Shown here one piece after another: positions 54,521 through 64,000 of a stretch of 64,000 nucleotides of DNA. The number at the start of each line of letters is the position of its first letter. Position 1 is the first letter of the stretch. The notes beneath the pieces were generated by a model that was not told the origin of the DNA, did not search any database, and saw only the letters and a program-made list of their open reading frames with translations. Position numbers and translations under genes: made by a program. This DNA is from Phymatolithon calcareum (Eukaryota > Rhodophyta > Florideophyceae > Hapalidiales): NCBI GenBank assembly GCA_977006965.1, contig OZ345367.1, positions 2,666,001 through 2,730,000 of the forward strand, written 5' to 3'.

Positions 54521-55539
54521 AAAAACACTTTGCTTGGGACTTCAAAAGGCACAGGAAGGGCTAAGATTAAGGGTGCTGTCGATGGCACACTCTCATGGAT
54601 TAATTTTCTTATGTTGTGTAGGAATTTGGGGGTCGTTGCAGTCGTCTTCGCAACAACTTGGTACTCCGCTGATATTCATCATGATGGTTTTTTTGCAACT
54701 GTTTAGTTATTTATTTTGAAAGCCCTTATTAACACTCCTAAGATATCATCATTATGGTGTTCCAAGCCGACCTCTTCCTCCACTGTCGTCCGATTCCGTC
54801 GTACTATTCTCCGGAGTCATATCTTACATGTTTGTGTTTCTAATACCGTACGTTTTTCTTTAAAGGCGATAAAAGAATGAATTCTTTTCAACCACTGCCG
54901 CATTGTTTCCGGTGTCACAAATTTGAAGTTTTCTGCTCCTTCTGTCAGTCCGGCCCTATTATCATGTTTTTCTCTTCTCCTTCTTGCTTTCTGTTTCTCT
55001 GTCAACCTCATATCTTCGTCAAACTTAACCTACTTCAAGAGCTTTTGTTTATTGCGGCCGAACACAAACATAATATCACTGCCTGTACTCGTTCTCAGAC
55101 AAACACCACGTCGTGCAGCTGCCATGCTGTGCTCGGCCACTGTGTTGCCCTCCACTGTTGAGATCGATCATTGCTAGACATCCACCCTTGTGCTTCACTG
55201 CACACCAATGGTCAGAATGATCCATCATAGTACAACTGGAGGACACATTTTTCCCACTGAGGTGCATATTAGGGTCTGTGCCATGTTTTCGTGGTCATCC
55301 TAACGTGCGACATTTTTCAAACGAAAGAGTTAGCATTCGAGTTGCTGAACTTCCATTTTTCAACAGTTTGGCAATCCCTACAGGATTCTTATGCCACACT
55401 CTGAATTTATTCCGTACTTTTCCGAGGCAGTGCCGCTGAGGGAATCCCGGTTAGAACATTTTGCGTACCATCTACAAGGTTTATTCATGGAGAGGGTCAA
55501 AAGTAAATATGAATTATTGGAATATATTCTCATTCATTA
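54521..55539. other. Intergenic, no gene recognised
   Basis: Short ORFs with no motifs. It may contain the decayed downstream part of both neighbours. Confidence 0.4.
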
Positions 55540-56217
55540 TCGCACTTACGTCCTGGATGCACCACAGGTCTGCATTCATATGTAGAAAAAGCTGCATCTC
55601 ACGCTTTGTGATGGTCCGCACCCTGACTGACTTCATCTTCAAAAGGTGAGAACCCCAGTAATTACGAAGTGTAGCCAAATTTGTTGTCTGCTGGTGCAAC
55701 TGCGAAGATAGCAACATAATGCGTGTCTCCCTCACTCCATCCATCGAAGGCAAGTGCGAATTTTTCGGGCAGGTCTTGGCTTATTTTTTGTTCCACTCGC
55801 ATGGTGCGGTGGCCCATGTACTTGACAAAGGACTTCGTAGAAAGCTTGGGGTATTTGATGTGCTTTCGAAACGCCTCTTGCTCGAAAACGGAAAACGGCA
55901 GCAAAGTCGACACAACAAAATGCAGCCAACCATGAGCGTCGACCACTTTAGGTTTGTAGAAGTAAGCCGCCTTGTGACTTGAATTAATCGATGGTGTGCA
56001 TGTCGATGACACGAGCGAAGAGTCGGTTTCCTGAAGATCTTTCAATTACTCTAGATGCTTGGCTCGCATGTGCGATAACAGACTGGCATATCTACTGCCC
56101 TTCTGCTTCCTGGTAGTGCCACAGAGGCATCTCCAAACGAAATCGTCGTCGTCGTTGTCCTGGCTAAAAACGCTTTCCCTGACTCGTTTCCCAAGAGTTG
56201 ACTTGTGTGGCATGATT
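55540..56217 (-). pseudogene. hAT transposase N-terminal half, with stop codons
   Basis: Minus strand, one frame with in-frame stops. It starts MPHKSTLGKRVRE at 56217. A BED-type finger follows: WRCLCGTT ... SLLSHMRAKHLE, with C-x-C and H-x4-H. A TAA lies at 56046-56048. The frame goes on with WLHFVVSTLLPFSVFEQEAF and KFALAFDGWSEGDTHYVAIF, typical of the start of the hAT catalytic region, then after another stop LLGFSPFEDEVSQGADHH. The catalytic core and dimerisation domain are missing. It is not closely related to the BED-only element at 9941-12332. Confidence 0.7.
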
Positions 56218-56984
56218 CCAGTAGTCAAAATAAATTGAAGGACGCTCACAAAGATGTGCAATTGATAGAAGTTGATGAAGTGATGGAGGTTGGCTTGGAT
56301 GTGAGTGATTTGACTTGCCCGGGTGGCAATTTAAGTACTAGTGTTTAAACATTGCAGCAATCCTGATAACAGCTAATTGTCGGAAAGATGGTTTTAATGT
56401 TCTCATCAACGTTCAAATCATAGTACGTTGTAGTCTACAAGCGAGACACGTACTATTGATATCAATCAAGTGAGTGTAATGTTGCAACGTTACGCAGGCA
56501 AGAAAACATGTTCTATTTGGGAGCAACAATAGTAGTAATAGAAAAGACAAGTACGAGCACTTTCAGAATCAGACACGGAGAGTAATTCTAAAAGTATTCT
56601 CCCTCTTGCAAAAATAAATTATTTTATTCCATCGAGACTATGAATGAATTATTTATCCAACAGATTGCAGTTGAATAAATAAATTTAAATACATATTCGA
56701 ATACATTTAAATATGAAATATTTTTTACAACGTATGATCATCAGCTCTTTTCACGGTTTTTTACCCTTACAATCTAAATCTGCCACTGGCTCGAGCTTTC
56801 CAATGGCAAATGCAGTTTACTTTTACCTCCAAAAGTAAACTTTGGGGGAGCACATTGGGGCTTGTACGAAATTGAGATCTATGTTTATTTGCGGCCTCTC
56901 TATCGCGCATCTATCGCAGAAGGAAAGTCAAATTGCGTGCGAGCCCAAGCACCAACAATCTCGTAGAGGACTGAGGTAGAATTA
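56218..56984. other. Intergenic, AT-rich, no gene recognised
   Basis: AT-rich with a strongly AT stretch at 56600-56760. No ORF with motifs. Confidence 0.45.
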
Positions 56985-57117
56985 CTTTGAATCCTGAGTT
57001 TTCCCGTCCGCCATTCTGGTGGCCGTTTCGTGAGCTGCAGAAAGGTAGCTAGCATCAGAGGAAGCCTCGCCCATATCTTCGGAAGTCTATGGGGCTTTTA
57101 AGAAAACTTGAATTAAA
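56985..57117 (+). repeat. LINE 3' tail, family 1
   Basis: Same block as 21311-21456 (CCTGAGTTTTC, CGTCCGCCATTCTGGTGG, TATGGGGCTTTTAAG), ending AACTTGAATTAAAAAA. Directly followed by a CAGTA microsatellite. Confidence 0.7.
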
Positions 57118-58234
57118 AAAGTACAGTACAGGCTTCAGGGCCAATGTTTTCTCAGGCGCATATGCCAATAAGGTGGTGGATATGGGAGATGAAAGCAGGG
57201 ACACAACTTACTATATACAGTATGTACAGTACAACAAAGCGGTGTTCGTTGTCTCCCTGTTTCGAATGATGACGGGTTCGCACGACAGAAAAGAAAATGG
57301 TTAAGTACACTAACAAGAGTCGACATCTGCTTCTCGCTCAGGTCCAGCAGAATGTCACACAAATTAAGAAATCACCGCTCCTGGCTGCTGTGATCCACAA
57401 TTTTTCAGGCTTGGAATATTGAGAGTTGCAGCCTGCAGAGAGACATGCACCAAGATAGCGAGTTTATTCTTAAGCGTTGTGTCTTTTCTGTGACATCCAG
57501 AATACTGCCCTCATAAAAGTAAGCTTTGTGGTCAGTTAAGGTGGTCAGTTAGGATGGTGTCAATAGTACACTTTGATGTAAAAACTAACGCAAGCAGCAC
57601 CAGCACCGGCGCCGGAATGAAAGGTGCCACAAGAAGAAGAAGTGACCTTGCGGTTTGCACTGCAGTTATTCGAATTGACGGATTCGTATGAATTGCAGGC
57701 TCCCGTGTGATAAATTTGACAGTGCATGGATGACGAAATATATTCAAGAAGAATCCACTCGTCGGCGTCGAAAATGACGCACTGGGTCCTTACCCTACAT
57801 GAAGCTATCATAGAAACCTATGTGCCCAATCGTTCATGGGAAGAATTCCACGGAATCCGTCACTTCTGGAAGACAAACTTGGGCGACATGGGAAATGGTG
57901 CACGATAACCATGCAGCAAGTGATGCTCAAGCCTGCATCGATAAGAAGAAAGGAGAGACGCAATGGCGATTAACATCATCCTCAACCATACTCATTAAGT
58001 TGTAGGACGGAGAATAAAGAAAGATCAGCCGGCATCAAAGTGCATTTTAACCTCCCGTTGCGTAGCGAGCCACATTTACAATACACAGCAATACTTGGGA
58101 CTATACACACAGACAATTTGACATAATTGTGTTGTCGTAAACAGCATAGAGGTTTTTGCAGACACTCAGTCTGAGAAGTACCTCTAGGCCTGGCTAAAAT
58201 AATACTAAAATATTATTAAATTAAATTTAATAAA
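57118..58234. other. Intergenic; one Cys-rich ORF of doubtful status
   Basis: The minus frame 57560-57811 (83 codons) has seven spaced Cys residues (CQIYHTGACNSYESVNSNNC) but no signal peptide. It could be the end of a lost secreted protein gene. Otherwise nothing is recognised. Confidence 0.3.
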
Positions 58235-58745
58235 ACTAAAGTTATGGTACTGCGCGAGCGAGCGAGCCCACAATTCCATAACTTTAGTTATGGTATTAGA
58301 GAAGATGTTGAGTTATGACACCCACTAATTTCATTGGACGAGACGGTCGAAATGATTAGACCACAGTCATCGAGTCAGTGATTTCATTGGACGAGATATC
58401 GAAATGATTGGACCACATTCATCGCGTTCTGTCATTTCATTGGACCTCTCAGATATTAAAATTTGTAGGGTTTGCAACTTAAAATAATTGAAAAATTTTC
58501 CTGTTCGCCAATATTTTGGCCATTGAAAATTTGGACGTTTCAGAAATTCTGAAGAATGCCGCCTTCTTTGATACTTTCAAAGAGGCGATCTCATCCTCCT
58601 CCTTGACTTATATTCTAAAAATATTTTCATATTTGTTATTTTGAATTCAATTGCCACTCCACGAGCACCACCAGCTAGCCAATATAAGCAAGGATACATG
58701 CCAAAGTGCTACAGTACGATAAGCCTCTCAGATGCTAATTGCATG
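58235..58745 (+). repeat. Upstream block of Sel1 genes, copy 2
   Basis: Matches 52420-52985, including the CCATAACTTTAGTTATGG palindrome, ATTGG words, the GCCGCCTTCTTTGA segment and GCCAATATAAGCAAGG. It has fewer 55-bp units than copy 1. Confidence 0.65.
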
Positions 58746-58749
58746 TCGA

Positions 58750-58935
58750 GTGTTTGCCTTCTTTGAGACTTTCAAATAGGCGTTTTGACCCGCCTTCGTG
58801 ACTTATATTCCAAGAAAATTTGCAGATTTCGCATATTGAATTGATCTCCCACTCCGCGAGCACCGCCAGCTAGCCAATGTTAACAAGAGTACATAGTGTT
58901 ACAGCATGAAGAGCCTATCCGATGCTAAGTGTGAC
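58750..58935 (+). repeat. Upstream block of Sel1 genes, partial copy 3
   Basis: Repeats the right half of the block (GCCTTCTTTGAGACTTTCAA, CTCCGCGAGCACC, GCTAGCCAATGTTAAC) more diverged, immediately before the Sel1 remnant at 58998. Confidence 0.6.
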
Positions 58936-58997
58936 GGAGGAGGAGTGCCAATAACGACATATCACGGAGTAGATCGTTAATCTAATGCCATGGAGGG

Positions 58998-59670
58998 GTG
59001 CAACGATATGGGTGCCATGTTGAGGGCGCTTGTGTGGTTGCAGTAAGTAGCTTTGCAATTTTGATGAGTACTGCCGTCGAAGGATTATCGGAAGCTCCGT
59101 TTCGTGCTGTAGTGCTCTATATTCTTGCCGTTGAGGAACGCAGGTATGTGAGTGCCCTGGGCAACTTGGGGAGCCTGCTCAAACATGACCCAGAATATGT
59201 TCCGGCGGATCTATCTCGAGCCGTATATCTGTTTTTCTTTCCCGATGAAGAAATTGGTAATGTAGTCGCGAGTATGAAGACTTGTGGTCTTCTTCCACAG
59301 TGGGGAGATGGCGTACAGGGACGTAACTGCGACAAGACATTTTTCCTGTCGGCGGCATCTGAAACTCCATTTCTGCTGTTGCCCTCACTAACACAGAGGT
59401 TGTGAACGTCATTTTAGAAGAATTTTGAGGAGAAACGAAGCTATGCCAATGTGCATGCAATTAAATTTCTTCAATCTCACATACTCTATAGTCTTCGAAC
59501 TTTGCCACAGACCGATGTTCTCCGTTGTTGATGAAACCGTAGATTTGAAGAGATATCGTTTTGTAGAACAGAGAATAGGCTCATATAATGTGGTGCAAAA
59601 CGCACACCCAGCTGGTCCTCCTCGTGCAGATCAGCGCTATACGCGTGGCGTGTGGGAGGGCGGACTAGTC
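58998..59670 (+). pseudogene. Sel1-repeat protein fragment
   Basis: The frame 58998-59405 has FRAVVLYILAVEERRYVSAL, GNLGSLLKHDPEYVPADLSR and AVYLFFFPDEE. These are Sel1-type units close to those of the copy at 53390-54520 (EYAPTDVPRAVQLY). Beyond 59405 a decayed unit (PPRADQRYTRGVWEGG) is seen at 59605-59670. The frame is short and eroded. Confidence 0.6.
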
Positions 59671-59879
59671 TAATGAGGCTGGCACCATTGCTTAAGCATG
59701 CGGTCTAGAATGTTCCAGGATATCGTCTTCATGCCTTCAAGCTAAGCACAGGAGCAATTGACAAGGGTGCAATTATGTGAGGCGTTTTTCAAATTTGCAA
59801 TTTTGCTGTGTAGCGGAGGATGAGTACCACGAAACGCGCCTTATATAGTGGATGCAAGGATACAAGAATGTGGGGTTTT

Positions 59880-60050
59880 GCACACAGAAACACTCATGGG
59901 ACCGCAAGGGAGATGTGTTTTAGCCGCTAAGCCCTTGCAGCTTCGATAATCTACTCATATCCGTGTGACGCGGGTTAATGTCTTAGCCCTAGCTGCAAAA
60001 CTGTTCGCCGAAAAATGGTGGAGGGAAGAGCTTGGGGTCCATTTGTCAGA
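59880..60050 (-). repeat. LINE 3' UTR fragment (30521-type)
   Basis: Shares CAAGGGAGATG, CGCGGGTTAATGTC-like, TAGCCCTAGCTGCAAAA and AGCTTGGGGTCCA with 30570-30720. Minus orientation as there. No coding part left. Confidence 0.65.
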
Positions 60051-60301
60051 TGAAAGGATGTGGGTGCCATAACGTGTGTACATATTTAGTTGCAGTAAGC
60101 AGCTTAGAAAATTTGCTGAGTAGTGGAGTCGAAAGATTACCAGAAGACTCGCGTCGTGCTGAAGGGCTCTATATTCATGCAATCAACTTTTTCAATCTCA
60201 CAGAAAATATAATCTTCGAACTTGATACCGTTCCTAAGAAACAGTCCATAATAATGTCAAGGACAGACTTGCGCAAGTCTCTCATTTCCGTAGCTTCGTA
60301 A
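60051..60301 (+). pseudogene. Sel1-repeat fragment
   Basis: The frame reads CTYLVAVSSLENLLSSGVER, LPEDSRRAEGLYIHAINFF, a diverged version of 59005-59130 (VVAVSSFAILMSTAVEGLSE). It is cut at the left by the LINE tail at 59880-60050. Confidence 0.5.
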
Positions 60302-61197
60302 AACACCACGCTATTGAAAAGAAAACCAAGAGGACGTCGCAACGTATTAACTTCCCATGGCCTAAAAACAACACCGCTCAAAACGTCTAGCAAAACAGCA
60401 ACGCAATCCTAATTCATTGTCGAAGCGTGTGCCGATTGCGTTCGTTAGTTTGTTCGAATGGGATGTCGGATTGGACTATCGGTCGAATGTGAGAGTGTGC
60501 TCATTGCTTACGAGATGTTGCGGCGCTGTTCGTCGCCCTGTTGTGGTCGACGCTTCGCGCGCGACCGCTGCTGCACCCCTGAAGGATGCCGGGGCAGTTC
60601 CTCGTGTGTGGCCGGTGTGGAGTCTATTTAAACTTGGACCACGGACGAGCTGGAAGAGGGAGGGATCTGAGCTGGTCGGTTGTTGTGAAAAGATGCTAAT
60701 CGAGCTGTCTGCTCGGTTTCGCGCAGGAGGTTGAAGTGCAAGTAGAATAGCAGCTGGTGTGCGTGTTGGAGCTTCTGCTTCTGTTTCTGATGTTATCAAG
60801 CTCTCTCGTTGTATACACAACTGTGCAGTACTGTAGATTTTGGAACCAAATCGTCGTGCAAGTAAATGCCATAGTTTTCAGATGAAAATGGCTTGGAACT
60901 TGCCCAGACATCGGCTGGAGTTGGAGGCCGGGTTATATACCGGCAAGGGTGCAGTATGCCATGTAATATTTCTGGCCCTTAGTTTTCCAAATCTGAACCT
61001 CGGTCAAATGTTATCCATATTTTGGAGAATTGTGTCCGGTTTAGGGGGTGCTCTCATTTTCGTGGAGCACGGAACGTTGCTCCGAATAGAGCAACCGGGA
61101 CGCTCAGCCAGTTCCCTGTCCTTGGGTATTCACTTTTCATCTATGTAAACAAAACTTGACACCGGACGAAATCCCTCAACGCAGCTGTAAGCGGAGT
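60302..61197. other. Intergenic, nothing recognised
   Basis: No motif-bearing ORF. The right part should contain the 3' end of the DIRS-like element, but I could not identify its terminal repeat. Confidence 0.4.
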
Positions 61198-62271
61198 CTA
61201 CTGCGGGGGCGGGAGCTTTGATCGAGGCAGAAGCGACCAAAAGTACTGCTCCATTTCCGGGGAGAAAATCAAACGCCCATCGAAATAAACATTTGTGACT
61301 AGTCTTTCGTCCGCCCAGGGACCTCGGCGGACGATGACTGGCATTGGGACTCCAAGAAGAACGAGAGCCGTAACGCTTCCACTGCGGAGGCTGTGGGAAG
61401 CGTAAAATGACAAAGGTGGAGGAGAAATCTGTAAGATAGACAAGATTTCTTGCAACGTTCGGGTGACAGATTGTGCAGTTGGCGCCTGGCCCTGAAAGAT
61501 CCAGTAAAGATCAGACGGTGTATAATGCGATCGGGAAGCATGGTAGCGTTGTTGGAGCTGAAAGGGACTCTCATCAGCTGTATCTCGGCATATGAGCTGT
61601 AGTGGAGATATACCCCGCACGGGGCGTCCCTTTAAAGTTCTTGGCCTTGCGACTATTCGGATGTAACTCTCATCATCCAATTGTAAACGCTGTAAGTCGA
61701 TGTCCTGAACTTGTACAGTTCGCCCTGAGGATTCTCGCCAGGAGAAGAGAAATTGAAACTCGATCAGTGCAGCGTTACGCTCTTCAACGGATCCTATGGG
61801 TTGTGTTAGCCCATATTCTCGAATGCGAGAAATAACTTGAGCCGGAATAGCGGCTCTAACGTCTGATAAGACGCCTCGCGCGTCGTCCTCCCTCTTGAAT
61901 GCCCTGACAAGATCCCTTTGGTGCTGGCCCGTAAATGGGTCAGGGAGACCTTCCTGAAGGTGTCTCGTGCGGATGGCGGATATGTAGTGATCCAGAGAAG
62001 CAGAGTGCACTCGGTCTTCCTCAAAAAGGAAGCCAATATATCCCAGAACAGTTTCGATTGTCGCAGGCAATGGATCGTGTCCTTCACTGTCACAGAATCG
62101 TTCGAACTTCCTCCACTGGCTTGTCTTTGTGGACGCTGTGGTAGAGCTTAGGATACTTTTGGCGAGTCGCAGACTTGCTCGTCCTCCTTCAGTTGCAGGG
62201 ACTCTAGCCGCCATTGAATCAATTGCAGCTTGTCTTGCATCGGCCCGACTACTGCCACTTCGAGTGCCCAT
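61198..62271 (-). CDS. Tyrosine recombinase of DIRS-like element
   Basis: The frame is open from 63846, but upstream of about 62271 it only mirrors the RT frame; I choose the Met at 62271 (MGTRSGSS, 357 aa), with 62214 (MAARV) as alternative. The N-terminal part is a core-binding domain (SQWRKFERFC, LGYIGFLFEEDRVHSASLDH). The catalytic domain shows the first Arg in LFSWRESSGRTVQVQDIDL, the box HSLRSGSVTALVLLGVP (His and Arg), and the Tyr in VTNVYFDGRLIF. It joins the cDNA circle to the target without a target duplication. It overlaps the upstream ORF by about 120 bp. Confidence 0.85.
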   Translation of the reverse strand: MGTRSGSSRADARQAAIDSMAARVPATEGGRASLRLAKSILSSTTASTKTSQWRKFERFCDSEGHDPLPATIETVLGYIGFLFEEDRVHSASLDHYISAIRTRHLQEGLPDPFTGQHQRDLVRAFKREDDARGVLSDVRAAIPAQVISRIREYGLTQPIGSVEERNAALIEFQFLFSWRESSGRTVQVQDIDLQRLQLDDESYIRIVARPRTLKGRPVRGISPLQLICRDTADESPFQLQQRYHASRSHYTPSDLYWIFQGQAPTAQSVTRTLQEILSILQISPPPLSFYASHSLRSGSVTALVLLGVPMPVIVRRGPWADERLVTNVYFDGRLIFSPEMEQYFWSLLPRSKLPPPQ

Positions 62272-64000
62272 GCCGGGTTGACGTATTCTGAGGCGAAGAG
62301 TCTGTGAACTCCTGGTTGGATGACACGAGACCCGTGGGAGAGTTTTCGCAATAGATTGTACCAAGGTGCCCCTTCCCAATGCGGGACTATCACAGCTCCG
62401 TGTGCCCTCTCTTTCTCTATTTTGAGGAGGGTTATCTGGATCAATTTCGGAGGTGGGTTCCAAAGGCGGCCCAGTCCGTCCCCCCAGAATTCCGACATCT
62501 GTGACCGCAGACCCTTCGCCCGAGCTGCGGGGGCGTCTTTGAGAGGCCAGTACCGATGTACCTCTTGCAGTCTCAGCGAGGAAACCAATGAGGCGATCAG
62601 AGAATGAGTTGCTGCTAAATCGTTCGGGTCCCACACTCTGCTGAGTCTGTCTGCGTGCCTGTTGAGAGCCGACGGGAGCCATGCCGCCCGGATGGTAACC
62701 TTCATCTCGTCTAACAATTCGTGCAGTCTCCGTAGCTCGTCCATTAGTACCGGGTTGGCAGAGACCATATCCACGTGGAGAAGAATCCGGCCATGGTACC
62801 CCTGGAGTTTCGCTCGGACAAGGTCTTTCTCCAATGTCAACCGAATAGCGGTTAGCTCTCTGAGAGCAATGGACTTGAGACGCAATAGCGGTGTCCATAT
62901 GTCTTGTACTTGTAGATCCCCCTCTGAGCCTGCCCGCATATCCACGCCGAGAGTACCGCCGTGACCAACATCGGCTGCGTCCGTGTGCAAGTTCCAAGAC
63001 TCCTCGCCTCCGTATATCAGCCTCCCGTCGCCTGTAGACAGGGACTTCCAGGCTCTTAAGGCTCGGAGACTCGCGTTGCTCAGACGGACATATTGCTCCG
63101 GGTACCTTCTTCTTCGTTCTTGAGTGATTTTGATGTCGTCGTATATGCCACGTGTGAAGAAACGGGCTAGCGGAACTGGTAGGAGCTGCGAAATTGCTTT
63201 GCCTGTGAAAGTGCGCAAGTGACTCTCGCGGACCCAGCGACGGGATTTTGCTGCGGTCCGCAAGATTTTTGCGGCCTTTTCGTGTAAAGTTTGTAACTTC
63301 TCCTCCGTTATGAAATAACGAAACTCTTCTGTGTCTATTATGACGCCAAGATGCTCCAGCTGCGTAGCTCCTGTTCCCCATACGCCCTTTTGTTGGTGCC
63401 GACACATGCCTAAGGACACAAATAGTTCGTCCAATGTGGAGGATAATCGTGAGCAATCCGAAGGACTGCTTACATGGATTCCGTCGCCGGGTGCCAAGAG
63501 ATAGTCGTCTATCCGCTGAAGTACCCGGCATCTCAGAGTGCCACGGATGTATCGTGTAAGGGGCGCCAATATATGACAGAACCAGAATGGTGATCTTGTC
63601 CATCCGAACGGAAGAGCAATGCAACGATAGAACTTTCCGTCGTACTGAAAGATAAACCAGTTCCACATTTTCGGATGTAGCCTGAAGTGGCGGTAGACGC
63701 TTTTCCAATCGAAGGAAAGGAGGTGATCTCCTTGTGATAGACCTGCACCGAATGAGCTCAATGACTGCATGACCACAGATCTCTTTTCCCAATGTGTTGA
63801 CTGCAATTTCAAGTTGATGATGAAGCGGCCTTTGGACTTGCTCCAATCCACGAATGAAGAAGAGATGTAGTTTCCTTTGCTCCTTTGAAACATTGCATAC
63901 TCTTTGGAAATCATTTGATAAGTCCCGTTTCGACAGCCTTCCCTTAGCTCTTGCCTGCCGAAATCCAAATCTGACGTTGTCTGTGGAATGATGGGGAGGA
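62148..64000 (-). CDS. RT/RNase H of DIRS-like element, 5' incomplete
   Basis: Open from the window edge (at least 606 codons); the start lies outside. The RT part has SKSKGRFIINLK, LSFDWKSVYRHFRLHP, CIALPFGWTRSPFWFCHI and the catalytic RIDDYLLAPG (about 63500-63520). RNase H follows with LHTDAADVGHGGTLG (about 62960-63000), IALRELTAIRLTLE and LLHVDMVSA. The C-terminal stretch (ALNRHADRLSRVWDPND) is the usual end of the RNase H in this group. No integrase or protease motif is present, as expected. Confidence 0.85.
   Translation of the reverse strand, partial: LPIIPQTTSDLDFGRQELREGCRNGTYQMISKEYAMFQRSKGNYISSSFVDWSKSKGRFIINLKLQSTHWEKRSVVMQSLSSFGAGLSQGDHLLSFDWKSVYRHFRLHPKMWNWFIFQYDGKFYRCIALPFGWTRSPFWFCHILAPLTRYIRGTLRCRVLQRIDDYLLAPGDGIHVSSPSDCSRLSSTLDELFVSLGMCRHQQKGVWGTGATQLEHLGVIIDTEEFRYFITEEKLQTLHEKAAKILRTAAKSRRWVRESHLRTFTGKAISQLLPVPLARFFTRGIYDDIKITQERRRRYPEQYVRLSNASLRALRAWKSLSTGDGRLIYGGEESWNLHTDAADVGHGGTLGVDMRAGSEGDLQVQDIWTPLLRLKSIALRELTAIRLTLEKDLVRAKLQGYHGRILLHVDMVSANPVLMDELRRLHELLDEMKVTIRAAWLPSALNRHADRLSRVWDPNDLAATHSLIASLVSSLRLQEVHRYWPLKDAPAARAKGLRSQMSEFWGDGLGRLWNPPPKLIQITLLKIEKERAHGAVIVPHWEGAPWYNLLRKLSHGSRVIQPGVHRLFASEYVNPAWALEVAVVGPMQDKLQLIQWRLESLQLKEDEQVCDSPKVS

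Larger units (their letters stand above)
61198..64000 (-). mobile_element. DIRS-like retrotransposon, cut by window edge
   Basis: Two overlapping minus-strand ORFs in the order RT/RNase H then tyrosine recombinase, the arrangement of DIRS-type elements, which use a recombinase in place of an integrase. The 5' part (gag and left terminal repeat) lies beyond position 64000. Both frames are open without interruption, so the copy may be young. Confidence 0.85.

Noticed and set aside
62272-63846. Extension of the recombinase ORF to 882 aa
   Set aside because: Upstream of about 62271 this frame runs alongside the RT/RNase H frame and is Arg/Ser/Pro-rich without motifs. It is a shadow of the RT ORF.
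1-64000. tRNA, rRNA, CRISPR or bacterial operon structure
   Set aside because: No cloverleaf with GTTCGA-type T arm, no rRNA core motif, no regularly spaced direct repeats with spacers; gene structure is eukaryotic.

Overview
The window looks like nuclear DNA of a eukaryote with intron-poor host genes scattered through a large mass of transposable elements. Visible host functions are a V-ATPase subunit a, an FkbM-type methyltransferase with a Golgi-type membrane anchor, a spliced thioredoxin-fold gene, secreted cysteine-rich proteins and Sel1-repeat proteins. Together with Ty3/gypsy, DIRS-like, LINE, hAT, pogo and piggyBac-like elements this suggests a multicellular red alga (florideophyte, Chondrus-like). 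That assignment is inference; no rRNA, plastid or other diagnostic marker is present.

Layout. 1-5 kb: an intronless secreted Cys-rich gene (1736-2959), then sequence with CAGTA microsatellites. 5-9.2 kb: decayed gypsy integrase and LINE copies. 9.9-12.6 kb: a broken glutamyl-endopeptidase-like serine protease gene, split and flanked by two near-identical inverted copies of a hAT-like element; one copy has an 8-bp target duplication. 12.8-18.3 kb: a structurally complete Ty3/gypsy element (341-bp LTRs with one mismatch, 1566-codon gag-pol ORF). 18.3-25.1 kb: a graveyard of LINE 3' ends, including one copy with a 14-bp target duplication. 27.5-28.5 kb: the FkbM methyltransferase. 30.5-31.5 kb: a 5'-truncated LINE with poly(A) and an 8-bp target duplication. 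34.2-36.9 kb: V-ATPase subunit a. 37.2-37.9 kb: a three-exon thioredoxin-like gene with a 19-nt middle exon. 39.5-43.4 kb: LINE and gypsy remnants around a small secreted gene whose cysteines follow knottin-like spacing.

43.8-52.3 kb: a nested region with a pogo-like deletion derivative, a piggyBac-like deletion derivative and two convergent unrecognised ORFs (505 and 386 aa), bracketed by a shared inverted-repeat motif. 52.4-60.3 kb: pseudogenes of Sel1-repeat proteins, preceded by a duplicated upstream block that in two of its three copies is rich in inverted CCAAT boxes; a hAT transposase pseudogene and LINE tails lie among them. 61.2-64.0 kb: a DIRS-like retrotransposon with RT/RNase H and tyrosine recombinase, running off the right edge.

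Only about five loci look like functional host genes. No tRNA, rRNA or CRISPR was found. All assignments come from reading motifs by eye; none was checked against a database.
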